32,388 nucleotides of DNA, taken from positions 1 through 32,388 of the forward strand of contig JBJHCR010000031.1 in NCBI GenBank assembly GCA_050486105.1, written 5' to 3'. Made by a program: the position numbers and the translations under genes. Origin of the DNA: JAEXNA01 sp050486105. Lineage in GTDB: Bacteria; Vulcanimicrobiota; Xenobia; Xenobiales; JADMJV01. Numbering within the stretch: the stretch's first letter is position 1; every line of letters starts with the position of its first letter. The notes under the pieces are model-generated. The model ran no database searches, was not told where the DNA came from, and saw only the letters and a program-made list of their open reading frames with translations. Of this stretch, positions 14,291 through 22,600 are shown one piece after another.

Positions 14291-15184
14291 TCATGGTGAA
14301 CGCCGGCCCCAGATCAGAAAGTAACCGAAATCTCTACGGAAGAGCCCTACTGCGCATGCTATGAGGCACGACCATAGGTGAGCGATTCGAGTTTTATTCA
14401 AATGTTCGCCCCTGATCACCTTGCCAGCCAAGAAACTGAGAGCTTTCGGTGGTGCCTGCATCACGGAAGGAGCGATGTTCCAAGAGATATCTTTCACTCG
14501 GATATCGACGAACCCAAGCGTTTCCAAATGCTCTAGGAACCTTGGCAAGCACGGAAAGCACGGCAGGCTCCATCCGGCACAGTTGCTCTTGGCCAAAATA
14601 CGGAAGGCCGGATTACAGTCCTGAAACGGTTTTCGGACAAAGCCATCAGCGATAACGAAGCGTCCTCCGGGACGCAGGATTCGGTGAACTTCCTGGAGGA
14701 ACTCAGCCTTTGACTCCTCTGGAGCATGACAGCAACTCTCCAGCGAATAAGCTGCATCTGCATAATGGGAGGGCAAGGGTGTTTGGAGGTAGTTGGCTTC
14801 AAGGACCTTCAACCGAGTTCCGAACGTTTGATTGAGGATCGCTGCCTGTTCTGCCTGCCAAGGAACCAGAGTTATTCCGAGTACATTATCGTTCGTGAAT
14901 CGTCTGGCTAGAGTACGCATGGTGGCGCCTAGCCCGCATCCCAGGTCCACGATAGTCTCTCCTGAAGAAGTCAGACCGAGTCGCTCAATAACTTGAGCGT
15001 TCATCTCTTCAAGCATAGGCTCGAGATGTAGAGGGCTAAGGCCCCGACGCCAATAGCCAAAATGCATGTTGCGATTCGAGCTCCAGGCGAGATAGTCAGC
15101 GGCTGTCTCAGTGTAGTATCCAACGACATCAATCCCAGAGCTCGAGTTGAGCTCACCGCTGAATCCAAGATATGAGCAGTTCAA
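14291..15184 (-). CDS. Class I SAM-dependent methyltransferase (small-molecule type)
   Basis: A 297-residue methyltransferase. YYTETAADYLAWSSNRNMHFGYWRRGLSP precedes SAM motif I VDLGCGLGATMRTLARRF, then SLESCCHAPEESKAEFLQEVHRILRPGGRFVIADGF, the usual motifs II-III. The N-terminal signature resembles cyclopropane-fatty-acid, sterol or tocopherol methyltransferase relatives that act on lipid-like substrates; the acceptor is unknown. The start is TTG at 15184, with no ATG in frame before the conserved region and GGAAGG only about 13 bases upstream. The coding GC looks lower than its neighbours by eye, so recent acquisition is possible. It is convergent with the GT2 fusion gene. Confidence 0.82.
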   Translation of the reverse strand: MNCSYLGFSGELNSSSGIDVVGYYTETAADYLAWSSNRNMHFGYWRRGLSPLHLEPMLEEMNAQVIERLGLTSSGETIVDLGCGLGATMRTLARRFTNDNVLGITLVPWQAEQAAILNQTFGTRLKVLEANYLQTPLPSHYADAAYSLESCCHAPEESKAEFLQEVHRILRPGGRFVIADGFVRKPFQDCNPAFRILAKSNCAGWSLPCFPCLPRFLEHLETLGFVDIRVKDISWNIAPSVMQAPPKALSFLAGKVIRGEHLNKTRIAHLWSCLIACAVGLFRRDFGYFLIWGRRSP

Positions 15185-15240
15185 GGAATCATTTTTGCCT
15201 TCCGACCTCGTTCAGTCTAGGAGCCTCTCGGAGTAATCTT

Positions 15241-15609
15241 CTAGTCATTAGGCAAAGCGGCCAGAATCGTGGTCTGACGAAGTTCCTCGAGTTCGTCTTC
15301 TGCGACCCCAAGCTGGGCACCCACTTGAGAAATGATACCCCATTCCTCTGAAGTGGTGGTCCCATCGGCCAAAGACACCAACAGCATCAGTCGAATGAAG
15401 TCGCGACGGTCCTCAGGCTCGGCCAGAGTCTGCTGGAGGCGCTCGATGTCGATCACTGGTGCGACCTGCTCTTGCACCTCCAGTTCCTCAAAGATCTTTC
15501 TAAGCCAGGCCCGCTCCTCATGGGAGATCCGGCCGTCAGCTGCGCTCAGAGCTCTGAGCGCTTGCAACATGGGGGTGTAATCCGGGGTTTCACTCATGGG
15601 CTCCATCAT
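15241..15609 (-). CDS. TerB-like (tellurite resistance fold) protein
   Basis: A 122-residue acidic, all-helical protein. MLQALRALSAADGRISHEERAWLRKIFEEL and LVSLADGTTTSEEWGIISQVGAQLGV are the paired TerB-type repeats, each with an A-D-G acidic loop that may bind metal. TerB domains occur in stress, envelope and phage-defence contexts, so function cannot be assigned from this alone. The genuine start may be ATG 15609, 15606 or 15597 (MSETPDYTP); AAGGA lies directly before the first. It diverges from the Phd-type antitoxin across 90 bases. Confidence 0.7.
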   Translation of the reverse strand: MMEPMSETPDYTPMLQALRALSAADGRISHEERAWLRKIFEELEVQEQVAPVIDIERLQQTLAEPEDRRDFIRLMLLVSLADGTTTSEEWGIISQVGAQLGVAEDELEELRQTTILAALPND

Positions 15610-15664
15610 TCCTTAATCTTGGTAGGGGATCCTCTCAGGAGTTCTCGGGAATCTAGACCAAGTC

Positions 15665-15699
15665 TTGACAACGTAGCTACCAGTGGCTACTTTGAGATC
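15665..15699 (+). promoter_or_regulatory. Leaderless promoter of the second toxin-antitoxin operon
   Basis: Perfect -35 TTGACA (15665-15670), a 17-base spacer, -10 TACTTT (15688-15693), then six bases to the ATG at 15700. The predicted transcription start is the A of the ATG, as in the promoter at 8772-8810. The spacer contains the palindrome GTAGCTAC (15673-15680), partly repeated as GGCTAC (15685-15690), a plausible operator for the antitoxin. Confidence 0.6.
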
Positions 15700-15999
15700 A
15701 TGCGAGCCGTAGGTCTGAAAGTTTTGAAGGACAAATTGAGCGAGTACGTGCGCCTCGCGGCCAGCGGTGAAACCGTGCTGGTGACGGACCGCGATAAGGT
15801 GGTCGCTGAACTCGTACCCCCCCGAGCCGACCGAAGCACTCGTTTGGGGGACGCGCTTCTTGCCGATGCCGTTCGTAAAGGTTGGGTCGTTCCCCCAGCC
15901 ATTTCCTCGAATGAGCCACCTTCGGGATTGCCCGTGGCTCCACTGCAAACCCTAATCCACGAACTCGATCTCGATCGAAGCGAACGTGATCTATCTTGA
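15700..15999 (+). CDS. Phd/YefM-type antitoxin
   Basis: A 99-residue antitoxin. MRAVGLKVLKDKLSEYVRLAASGETVLVTDRDKVVAELVPP is the Phd/YefM DNA-binding N-terminus (about residues 1-45). The remaining tail to ELDLDRSERDLS is the less conserved, toxin-binding part. Such proteins neutralise the toxin and autorepress the operon. The ATG at 15700 is fixed by the family N-terminus and the promoter. Earlier in-frame codons would run into the TerB-like gene. The last 14 bases overlap the toxin gene. Confidence 0.85.
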   Translation: MRAVGLKVLKDKLSEYVRLAASGETVLVTDRDKVVAELVPPRADRSTRLGDALLADAVRKGWVVPPAISSNEPPSGLPVAPLQTLIHELDLDRSERDLS

Positions 16000-16372
16000 C
16001 ACCTCAGTGGCGCTCGCCCAACTCCTAGCCGAAGATCGACGGCCCTCCCCGGCCATTTGGTTAGATGACCTTATTGGCAGTCGTCTGTTGGAATACGAAT
16101 TATGGACCCGTGTTCATGCTCGCCAACTCGCAGCAAGTCATGGAGATCTCGTGAATCTGTTGTTGGCAAGGATAACTTTGGTGGAGATGGTCCCACCGGT
16201 TTTACAGAGGGCGCTCAGGCCTTTTCCCGGACCAGTTCGCACCTTAGACGCCTTGCATCTGTCCACCCTGGAATTTTTACGTCAGCGTAAACTCCCTGTT
16301 CGCCTGGCCAGCTACGATGAGAGGATGTGCCAGGCCGCAGAAGCTCTAGGATTTCCCCTGGTTGAGCTTTAG
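15986..16372 (+). CDS. PIN-domain toxin, VapC family (second module)
   Basis: A 128-residue PIN-domain protein. MIYLDTSVALAQLLAEDR carries the first catalytic aspartate (Asp5), LLEYELWTRVHARQL the conserved glutamate (36 or 38), VRTLDALHLSTLEFL the third acidic residue and LASYDERMCQAAEALG the fourth, so the active site looks complete, unlike in the first module. RNase toxins of this kind cleave specific RNAs. It starts at GTG 15986 within the antitoxin gene (14-base overlap), a coupled arrangement. Its only ribosome-binding potential is within the antitoxin sequence. Confidence 0.88.
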   Translation: MIYLDTSVALAQLLAEDRRPSPAIWLDDLIGSRLLEYELWTRVHARQLAASHGDLVNLLLARITLVEMVPPVLQRALRPFPGPVRTLDALHLSTLEFLRQRKLPVRLASYDERMCQAAEALGFPLVEL

Positions 16373-16379
16373 GCTTACC

Positions 16380-17197
16380 CTATGGAGAACACGGAAGTGT
16401 GGGATCTTGCTCAAACCGCTCCCAGAAGTGGTCCAACTCGGATCGAATCTTGGCCTCGAGGCAGTCGAGCAGTAAGGTCCACAGCCGTCCGGCATCCTCT
16501 TTTAAAGTGGCTCGCGAGTAGTGCGGAGGAAGCACCGGACCAACCACCCCATCCACCGAACGTCGCTCCATAGGAATCCCGAGGACCGCGGGCTGTCGGA
16601 CCTGGAAACCCTCGAACTGAGCAAAAGCCTCCAACCGGTCCAATCGGGCATCGCCGTAGTAAGCCGACCCCAAAAGGTGATAGGTGTAGAGAAACTCGGT
16701 CCACTCGGCATGCCGGCCCGGAGCCTGCCCAAACTCCTGAGCGATGACCCCGGAAAACTCGAAGGCGTCCAAGCAAAGAATCGGGCGGCGCAGTTCTGAA
16801 CTCTCAAATTGAGGGAAGACTAGAGAGAACCCAACCTCCTTGAGGATACCCGAAACCGACCCATGGCCGTTCACCACCACCAGGGCATCGAAGGGGTGAC
16901 GCAAGATCCCTTCAAAAACCTGCTTCAAGTAGCTCCTGGCCACCTCGTTAGACACGTGCACCGTCCCGCAAAAATCCCGGTTGGGTTCAGTGGGAGTGTA
17001 GTGGNNNNNNNNNNAACGTGGGAGACCCAAGGTTTGAGTCGATCGGTGAGATCCCGGCATAGGTGTTTTGCCACCAGAGAATCGGTCTCGAGGGGCAATT
17101 CAGGACCGTGCTGTTCCGTGCAGCCAATAGGAAGGAGGGCCACCCGGCGGTCAGCAGCCTCGAGTCTTCGAGACAGTTCATGATATGAGGTGTTCAT
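16380..17197 (-). CDS. Creatininase-family protein, interrupted by assembly gap
   Basis: The gene belongs to the creatininase / MftE-like amidohydrolase family. The N-terminal part, up to the gap, has VALLPIGCTEQHGPELPLETDSLVAKHL with the conserved E, H and D metal ligands. After the gap comes FCGTVHVSNEVARSYL and VVVNGHGSVSGI, the second ligand region (NGHG). The gap of ten N (17005-17014) also changes the reading frame, so its true length is not 10 modulo 3. Residues around the missing PPLxYG-like segment are absent. Start ATG 17197 precedes the family sequence; an in-frame ATG at 17227 is also possible. No Shine-Dalgarno is visible. Members act on creatinine, formamides or mycofactocin-type peptides; the substrate is unknown. 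Confidence 0.82.
17005..17014. other. Assembly gap (10 N)
   Basis: A run of ten unknown bases inside the creatininase-family gene. A fixed-length N run usually marks a scaffold join of unknown size. The two gene halves are in different frames across it, which agrees with an arbitrary gap length. Confidence 0.97.
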
Positions 17198-17246
17198 AAA
17201 AGGAGTTTTACAATGAGAGGCTCCCAAGCCTGCTGACGAGGGCTCC

Positions 17247-17450
17247 TCAGAGTCGGCAACTCGACTCTTGCCCGTTGAGAAATCTCTCGGCTTCTTGAAA
17301 GCCGTTCTGAATCAGGGTTTGCAAAAAGGACGGACTGCGCTCGAGCTTATAGGCGTAATTCAGCTCGCAGGTCAATTCAAGATGGCGCAGTCCCACCGGG
17401 CAGCAGCGCGAACTCTTCAGCTCTCCTCGCTTGACCATGGCGTTGACCAT
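17247..17450 (-). CDS. Small protein of unknown function
   Basis: A 67-residue frame with codon use like the real genes around it. KSNIGMVNAMVKRGEL followed by CCPVGLRHLELTCELNYAYKL recalls the recognition helix and wing of a winged-helix regulator, but the match is impressionistic. The frame stays open 12 codons further upstream to a TGA at 17487-17489 with no better start, so this may be the C-terminal remnant of a longer gene. It lies between the lectin-like gene and the creatininase gene on the same strand, 49 bases before the latter. Confidence 0.35.
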   Translation of the reverse strand: MVNAMVKRGELKSSRCCPVGLRHLELTCELNYAYKLERSPSFLQTLIQNGFQEAERFLNGQESSCRL

Positions 17451-17547
17451 GCCAATGTTGGATTTCTTTGTTCCTTCTTCGGAGGCTCATCTCCCAGTTT
17501 TTTCGTTAGGGGAATGTGCGGCCTTGCTGGCGTGCTTCCGTACCTCG

Positions 17548-18060
17548 CTAGCTTCCGCTGGTCTGAATTCGTCGTACGGGAGTGAGTTTCCAAGACTGCC
17601 CGGAAAAGTTCCCCGTTTGGCCCATGAAAGGCTTATTTTCCCCGTCGCTATAGGTATCCAACGAACGACTGCTGCCAAGAAAATCGTTTTGCAAGCGGAA
17701 GGTCCCATCGCCGACGGGCAACAGAGTCCAAGACTGTCCGGAGAAATTACCGGTTTGGCCCATAAACGGAGCGTTCGTTCCGTCGCTATAGGTGTCCAAA
17801 CTTCTGCCTGGTCCAAGAAAGTGATTGGTCAACCGGTATCGTTCGTTACCAAGTGGCGTCAAGCGCCAGAGTTGCCCGGTTTGGTTTCCGCTTGGAGCCA
17901 TAAAGGGTTCATTACCTGAGTCGCTGTAAGTGTCCAGAGAGCGAGACGCTCCAAGAAACGAGTTGGTCAACCGGTAATAGGTGTTGGTATCCAATTGCTG
18001 GCCAAGAACGCAATTGCTCATCCCGAGCACCCACACTACCGCTAAAAGAAGTCTTCGCAT
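17548..18060 (-). CDS. Secreted ricin-type beta-trefoil repeat protein
   Basis: A 170-residue protein with a signal peptide (MRRLLLAVVWVLGMSNCVLG, cleavage probably before QQ) and three tandem repeats of about 47 residues. Each contains R-L-x-N-x-F-L-G-x-x-R-S-L-D-T-Y-S-D, then N-x-P-F-M and G-Q-x-W. Three repeats and the Q-x-W hallmark make a full ricin B-like beta-trefoil, a fold that usually binds carbohydrate. No catalytic domain is attached. The start at 18060 is supported by GAGGTG a few bases upstream. The second and third repeats are more alike than the first, suggesting recent internal duplication. It follows the CdsA-like gene by 85 bases on the same strand, so it could be read through from the A2M operon. 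Confidence 0.8.
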   Translation of the reverse strand: MRRLLLAVVWVLGMSNCVLGQQLDTNTYYRLTNSFLGASRSLDTYSDSGNEPFMAPSGNQTGQLWRLTPLGNERYRLTNHFLGPGRSLDTYSDGTNAPFMGQTGNFSGQSWTLLPVGDGTFRLQNDFLGSSRSLDTYSDGENKPFMGQTGNFSGQSWKLTPVRRIQTSGS

Positions 18061-18145
18061 ATTCACCTCGAAAGCAAACTTCGTGGGCTGGGACAATTCC
18101 CTTCCCTTTGCATGAGGGTCCAAGACCCACCTAACCGACCCACCC

Positions 18146-18982
18146 TCAACCGTAAAAGTAACGATAGCCGTGAAAGAACAACGGAGCGGTGTAGGCCAGG
18201 CTCTCGATCCGGGCCAAGGCTCCGCCGGGGGCCACTTTGAGTTCCGCGGAGACTGCGGTGATGTTGCTGTGCCCCACCAGGCAAGCCAGACCCAAAACAA
18301 AGCCGGCCAAGACGATGTGCATAGTGCTCAAGGGCGTGATCAGGGGCCCCAACAGAAAGGCGCAGAGCATCGCTGCAGCGGTGGCTCCTAGCGGAGCCAG
18401 GCGGCGACCCAAGGGGAAGCGGTCCAGGAGAATGCGCACTCCATCGGTCACTTCGGTGACGACCGTAACGAAGAAGAGCAAACCCGGACCACCGGGCAAG
18501 ACCATCAAGAAGGCTGCGTGGCTGAGACAGAACACGGTGGTCATCATCCCCCAGTGCAGATACGACTGGTCCGAGAGTTGGGTGTTTTGCCCGTCCTCAA
18601 AATTGCCGGCCCGAGGCAGATAAAGAAACAGAAAAACCGGAATGAAGACCACAAACATGCCGTACCAGTCGATGGCCACCCACCAATATTGAATCAAGAC
18701 CGTCAGATAGCACAGCAAGCGGGTGCCGCGATTCAATTTTCGGGGTAGATGGTGTAAGAACTCTCGCAGGGCGATCAGGCTCAAAAAGGCGAAGCCCGCC
18801 ACGGTGACGGTCGGTCCGCCGAGCTTGGCCAAGGTGAAAACCGCCACCATCATCCACCAAGCTCTGAGACGGCGGCGGGGAAACAACGGTTCGGAGTCCG
18901 GGCGCCAACGCTCCCACCCCAGAGCCACAGCAGTGGCCAGGATCAGCAGCCCTCCCACTCCGAAAAGTGCTGCTGGGTTCAC
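18146..18982 (-). CDS. CdsA-like membrane protein lacking catalytic signature
   Basis: A 278-residue protein with about eight membrane helices, related to phosphatidate cytidylyltransferases, which make CDP-diacylglycerol. The fold-level match is clearest at the end: GPLITPLSTMHIVLAGFVLGLACLVG and ESLAYTAPLFFHGYRYFYG align with the family's LTP...AG...GF-G-D...DS...TAP-FFH-RYFY. The functional residues are replaced: the GD aspartate is histidine (VGHSN), the K-R-x(4)-K-D part is shortened, HGG-x-x-D-R-x-D reads GGALARIE, and S-P-x-K-T is replaced by APLGATAAA. It is therefore probably a non-catalytic family member. Its start overlaps the TPR gene stop by 4 bases. Third gene of the A2M operon. 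Confidence 0.75.
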   Translation of the reverse strand: MNPAALFGVGGLLILATAVALGWERWRPDSEPLFPRRRLRAWWMMVAVFTLAKLGGPTVTVAGFAFLSLIALREFLHHLPRKLNRGTRLLCYLTVLIQYWWVAIDWYGMFVVFIPVFLFLYLPRAGNFEDGQNTQLSDQSYLHWGMMTTVFCLSHAAFLMVLPGGPGLLFFVTVVTEVTDGVRILLDRFPLGRRLAPLGATAAAMLCAFLLGPLITPLSTMHIVLAGFVLGLACLVGHSNITAVSAELKVAPGGALARIESLAYTAPLFFHGYRYFYG

Positions 18983-19680
18983 TCCTCCAGCAGCCGAGCG
19001 GCGCCGTCGTTGTCCCCGAAGCTGCGGTGAAGGTTGGCCAGACTGCGCATGGAGTCGGCGAAAGCCGGACTTCCCGGAGCATAGGCCGCTCGATAGGCCA
19101 GACGTGAACGTTCCAAGGCAGCCAAAGCATCCACCTCACGACCCTGGGCCTGGAGAGCCTGGGCCAAACGGCTTTCGTAGTCGGCGATGGTGGCTTGGTG
19201 CTGAGCGGCGTCAGGAGAACTCTGCAGCAAAGCGATAGCCTGTTTTTGATTCAGGACACTGGACTCATACTGCCCCTGCCGGTACTTCACCAAGGCCATC
19301 GCATCGAGGGTGCGAGCCAGAGCTTCCAGTCCAGCCTGGGGGGCGAGATCCAAGGCCTGATTGAGGCTGGCTTCGGCCCGGTCGTTGGCCCCCTGGCCCA
19401 GGAAGGCCAAAGCCTCTCGATAGCGAGCCTCCCATGCCTCAAGCGAGGCCCGCTCCACGTTCCCTGCGAGCCTCACCCGACTCACCTCTTCCGATGGAGG
19501 CCCTTCGACCATCATTCTGGGTCCGGGAACAGGCAGCATTTTGTCCGAATTTCTCCGAGCCACCGGGGATTCCGAGACCTCAGGGAGTTCTGGAGGAACA
19601 CCGCTATCAGGCTTGAGCAACACCACAACCACCGCCACACAGGCGATCACCAGCAGCAGTTCCAGGATGCGTTTTTTCAT
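18979..19680 (-). CDS. Membrane-anchored TPR protein
   Basis: A 233-residue protein with one N-terminal membrane helix (about residues 5-22, ILELLLVIACVAVVVVLL) and a proline/serine-rich stalk. From about residue 80 there are tetratricopeptide-like helical pairs (YREALAFLGQGANDRAEASLNQALDLAP, LDAMALVKYRQGQYESSVLNQKQAIALL, YESRLAQALQAQGREVDALAALERSRLAY, MRSLANLHRSFGDNDGAARLLEE). TPR domains bind partner proteins, and the topology puts them in the periplasm. Start and stop overlap the flanking genes by four bases each (ATGA), so it is cotranslated with the alpha-2-macroglobulin and probably helps it assemble or act. Confidence 0.82.
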   Translation of the reverse strand: MKKRILELLLVIACVAVVVVLLKPDSGVPPELPEVSESPVARRNSDKMLPVPGPRMMVEGPPSEEVSRVRLAGNVERASLEAWEARYREALAFLGQGANDRAEASLNQALDLAPQAGLEALARTLDAMALVKYRQGQYESSVLNQKQAIALLQSSPDAAQHQATIADYESRLAQALQAQGREVDALAALERSRLAYRAAYAPGSPAFADSMRSLANLHRSFGDNDGAARLLEE

Positions 19681-22600
19681 TCCACCACCACCTTGTCGGA
19701 AGCACTTCGACCGAAGGTCTCGGGAGCATACATCTCTTCTGCCTTAGTGGGGGGTACCACGAATGCCCCCGGTGTGGTAGCCCGGGCCATATAACTATAG
19801 CTGTAAACGCCTCCCCAAAGCAAGGAGGTGAAGGCCTCCACCCGCTCATCTCGCATGTTTTGGTGTTCATACCAGGTGCCCATCCAGTACCAGTAGCGCC
19901 CTCGGCTGGCCTGAGTCGACGGGTCCAAAGGCACGGTTCCGGTCACCGCCAGAGCAGGATTCATGGGCTCGAGACCGGCAGGCAGGGGATCCACCAGAGC
20001 CACGTGGTAACGCCGCGCCGGAGCCACCATAGAAAGGCGCACCCGCACCTTGGCTCCGGCCTTGATCCGCCAGGTCCCATCGGCATCGCGCTTGACGTCC
20101 TCGGGGTCGTCCACCGCCTCATAGACCCTCTCCACAGCAAATCCGTGGTCTGCTGGATCGAGCTTCAAACTTGTCGGGGCGTAATCCATACCCAGACGGT
20201 AGTAAAGGCGCCCGGGTCCGTCTTTGGCCAAGGTGAGGGTTTTCTCACCCCTCTCGGCCAGATAGCTCATGGGGATAGTGAGGGAGCGATAGTCGGTCTG
20301 ACGGCCTTTAAAGGTCTGCTCCCCGGCAAACTCTTCTCCTAGCCAAATTCGAGCCACGAAATCCGGGGTGGTCTTCTCGAAGGTCTGAAAGTACAGGTCC
20401 AAGGCCAACAGCACAAAGCAGTTGTCCTGAGTGTTCCCCCATTGGCCGCGTTTGCGGTGAGCCAGCAGTCCCCGCACCAACTTCGGAATCAGGTCGTTGC
20501 TAGGCTGATCGTGGATCATGGCCTCTAGCAAGATGCCGTCCACTCGGCGGTCCGAGGCCAGCACCACATACCCTGCCTCTTCGCTGTAACTGGTGACAAA
20601 GTGGGCGTTGCCCGCGGTTTCGGTGATGGAGTTGTTCAGATGTCGACGAATCTCGGTGACCAAGGAGGCCATGTCTGGGTCCTTGCAGATCACGTAATAG
20701 ATCCAACCCATGCCTTCCAAGGGCAGCTTGGTGACCCCGCCGGCCTCGGAAATCAGGGCCTTGACCTTGGGCATGTCGGTGTCGCCTAGGCGATGCCGAA
20801 CATAGAGAGCGTAAGCCCGAATCATACGCTTACAGTCCTCGGGGTACCAACCGGGAATGTGAGACTCCACGTTGGCCAGATAATTCATGCTCTGAGAGAG
20901 CGTCCGCTCGGGAACCTCGTAGCCTTTCTCCTTGGCCCGAGCCATGGCGTGGGCCACGTGCACCGAAATGTAGGGCCAAGTTTCGGGAGAGGTGGCCCAA
21001 AAGCCGAAGCCCCCGTTATACTTTTGCAGCATGGACAGGCGATCCATATCCCGCTTCACCTGAGCCTGCAGCTCCTCGGCGTCGGGCATCCCCGGAGCTT
21101 CGAAGGCCCACAGCACATCCCTCAAGGCGGCGATCGCCAACAGCCGTGAAGACACCTGCTCGGCACAATCAAAGGGGTAAGACACCAGATAAAGGAAGGC
21201 GTCGGTCAAGCCCTGGAGAGCGGTGGAACTGGTGGTGATCTCGAGGCCTCCAAACTGCGGAAAGACCTCTCCAGGAGGTTTTATTTTCTGAGCGGTCGCC
21301 CCCTCGTCGATCTCTCCGTAGGTGGCGAAGGCCTCGGTGGTAGCCGGGGTCCAAACAGGAAGACTCACCTCGGCAGCATCGGCGGCCGCGCCCGGACCCA
21401 CCGCTCCCACCTGGATGTCGGCCTTACCCGCTTGATCGGCGGCCGCTGGGAAGCGCACCTCCACTCGATCGTTGGCTGGGATCTGCAGACTGAAACCCTG
21501 GGCCCCAGAGAGATCCAAATTCACGGCTCGGGCGGCGATCTGGACATCCATGGGCTCATTGGTCTGGTTTTGCAACACCACCGGCAGTTCGAAAACATCT
21601 CCGAAGTTCAAAAACCGCGGAGCCGAAGGGCGCACCATCAAAGGCAGCCGGGCCACCAAGGCAGACTCTCCTTTTCCGAATTGCTTGCCTCCATCGGTGG
21701 CTAGAGCCACCAGGCGATAACGAGTCAGGTTGTCAGGCAACTTGAAAGGCACCGCTGCCTTGCCCTGGGCATCGGTCTTCACCAAAGGTGCAAACAAGGC
21801 GGTGGGATTGAAGTCGGTGCGCATGGCAATCGGGGCCGCTTCGGCCTGAGCTTGGCCCAGAGGCGCAGTGCTCTGGGGTTTCGCCGCGTCGCTCTTTTGT
21901 CGGCTCATCATCGGAGCCTCTTCCCTCATGGCGGCCGAGGGGCTCATGGGCATGGCCGATTCCGCTGTGACAGCTCCGTCCATCATCCCGTCCATCTCGT
22001 TGCCTATAAGCTCTTCCAGGGCGTCGTCGCCGCCCGGCTGGTCCTCAAGCCTGTTCAAGATCACATATTTGCGAGAGTAGTAATCCGAGGTGTCGGAACC
22101 ACGCTGAGAGTAGAAGACCTCCACCGGATTGGGCATGGAATAACCGGTGAGCACCAGCACCGCTTCATCCACCGCGAATAGGGCCACCTCCGCGTTCGGC
22201 AGGGGTTTCCCTTGGGCGTCTTTGACCACCACCTCTAGGCTGGTTTTAGAGCCCGGGTCGGTGGCTGGATGCACTGGCTTCACTTCCACCTCCAGGGTGC
22301 GAGCCAGGGGAGGCACCGAAAGGTTCAAGGAGCCCGAGGCGTAGGCCGGTTGGCTGGTCTTACCGATCTTGGTGGAACCCACCAGATCCACAGTCAGATG
22401 CAGGTTTGGAACGTAGCCCTCCTCAATGGGGACCTTCAAAATGGTGGTCGCCTCTTTCATCTGAAAACGTTCGGTCTTGAGCAAACCTGAGCGGCGCAGA
22501 GTCAGTTGTCCCTCTGCTGGAGCAAAAGGGGCCTGAACCAGAATCTCGGCCACCTCGCCGGCTTGGTATTCCTTGGCGTTGGGAACCAGGGTCAACTGTT

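Noticed and set aside
15472..15699. In-frame extension upstream of the Phd-type antitoxin
   Set aside because: It overlaps the TerB-like gene on the other strand; the family N-terminus and a promoter both place the start at 15700.
17487..17816. 109-codon frame overlapping the beta-trefoil gene on the same strand
   Set aside because: It is an out-of-frame reading of the repeats; the repeat frame has the signal peptide, QxW motifs and ribosome site.
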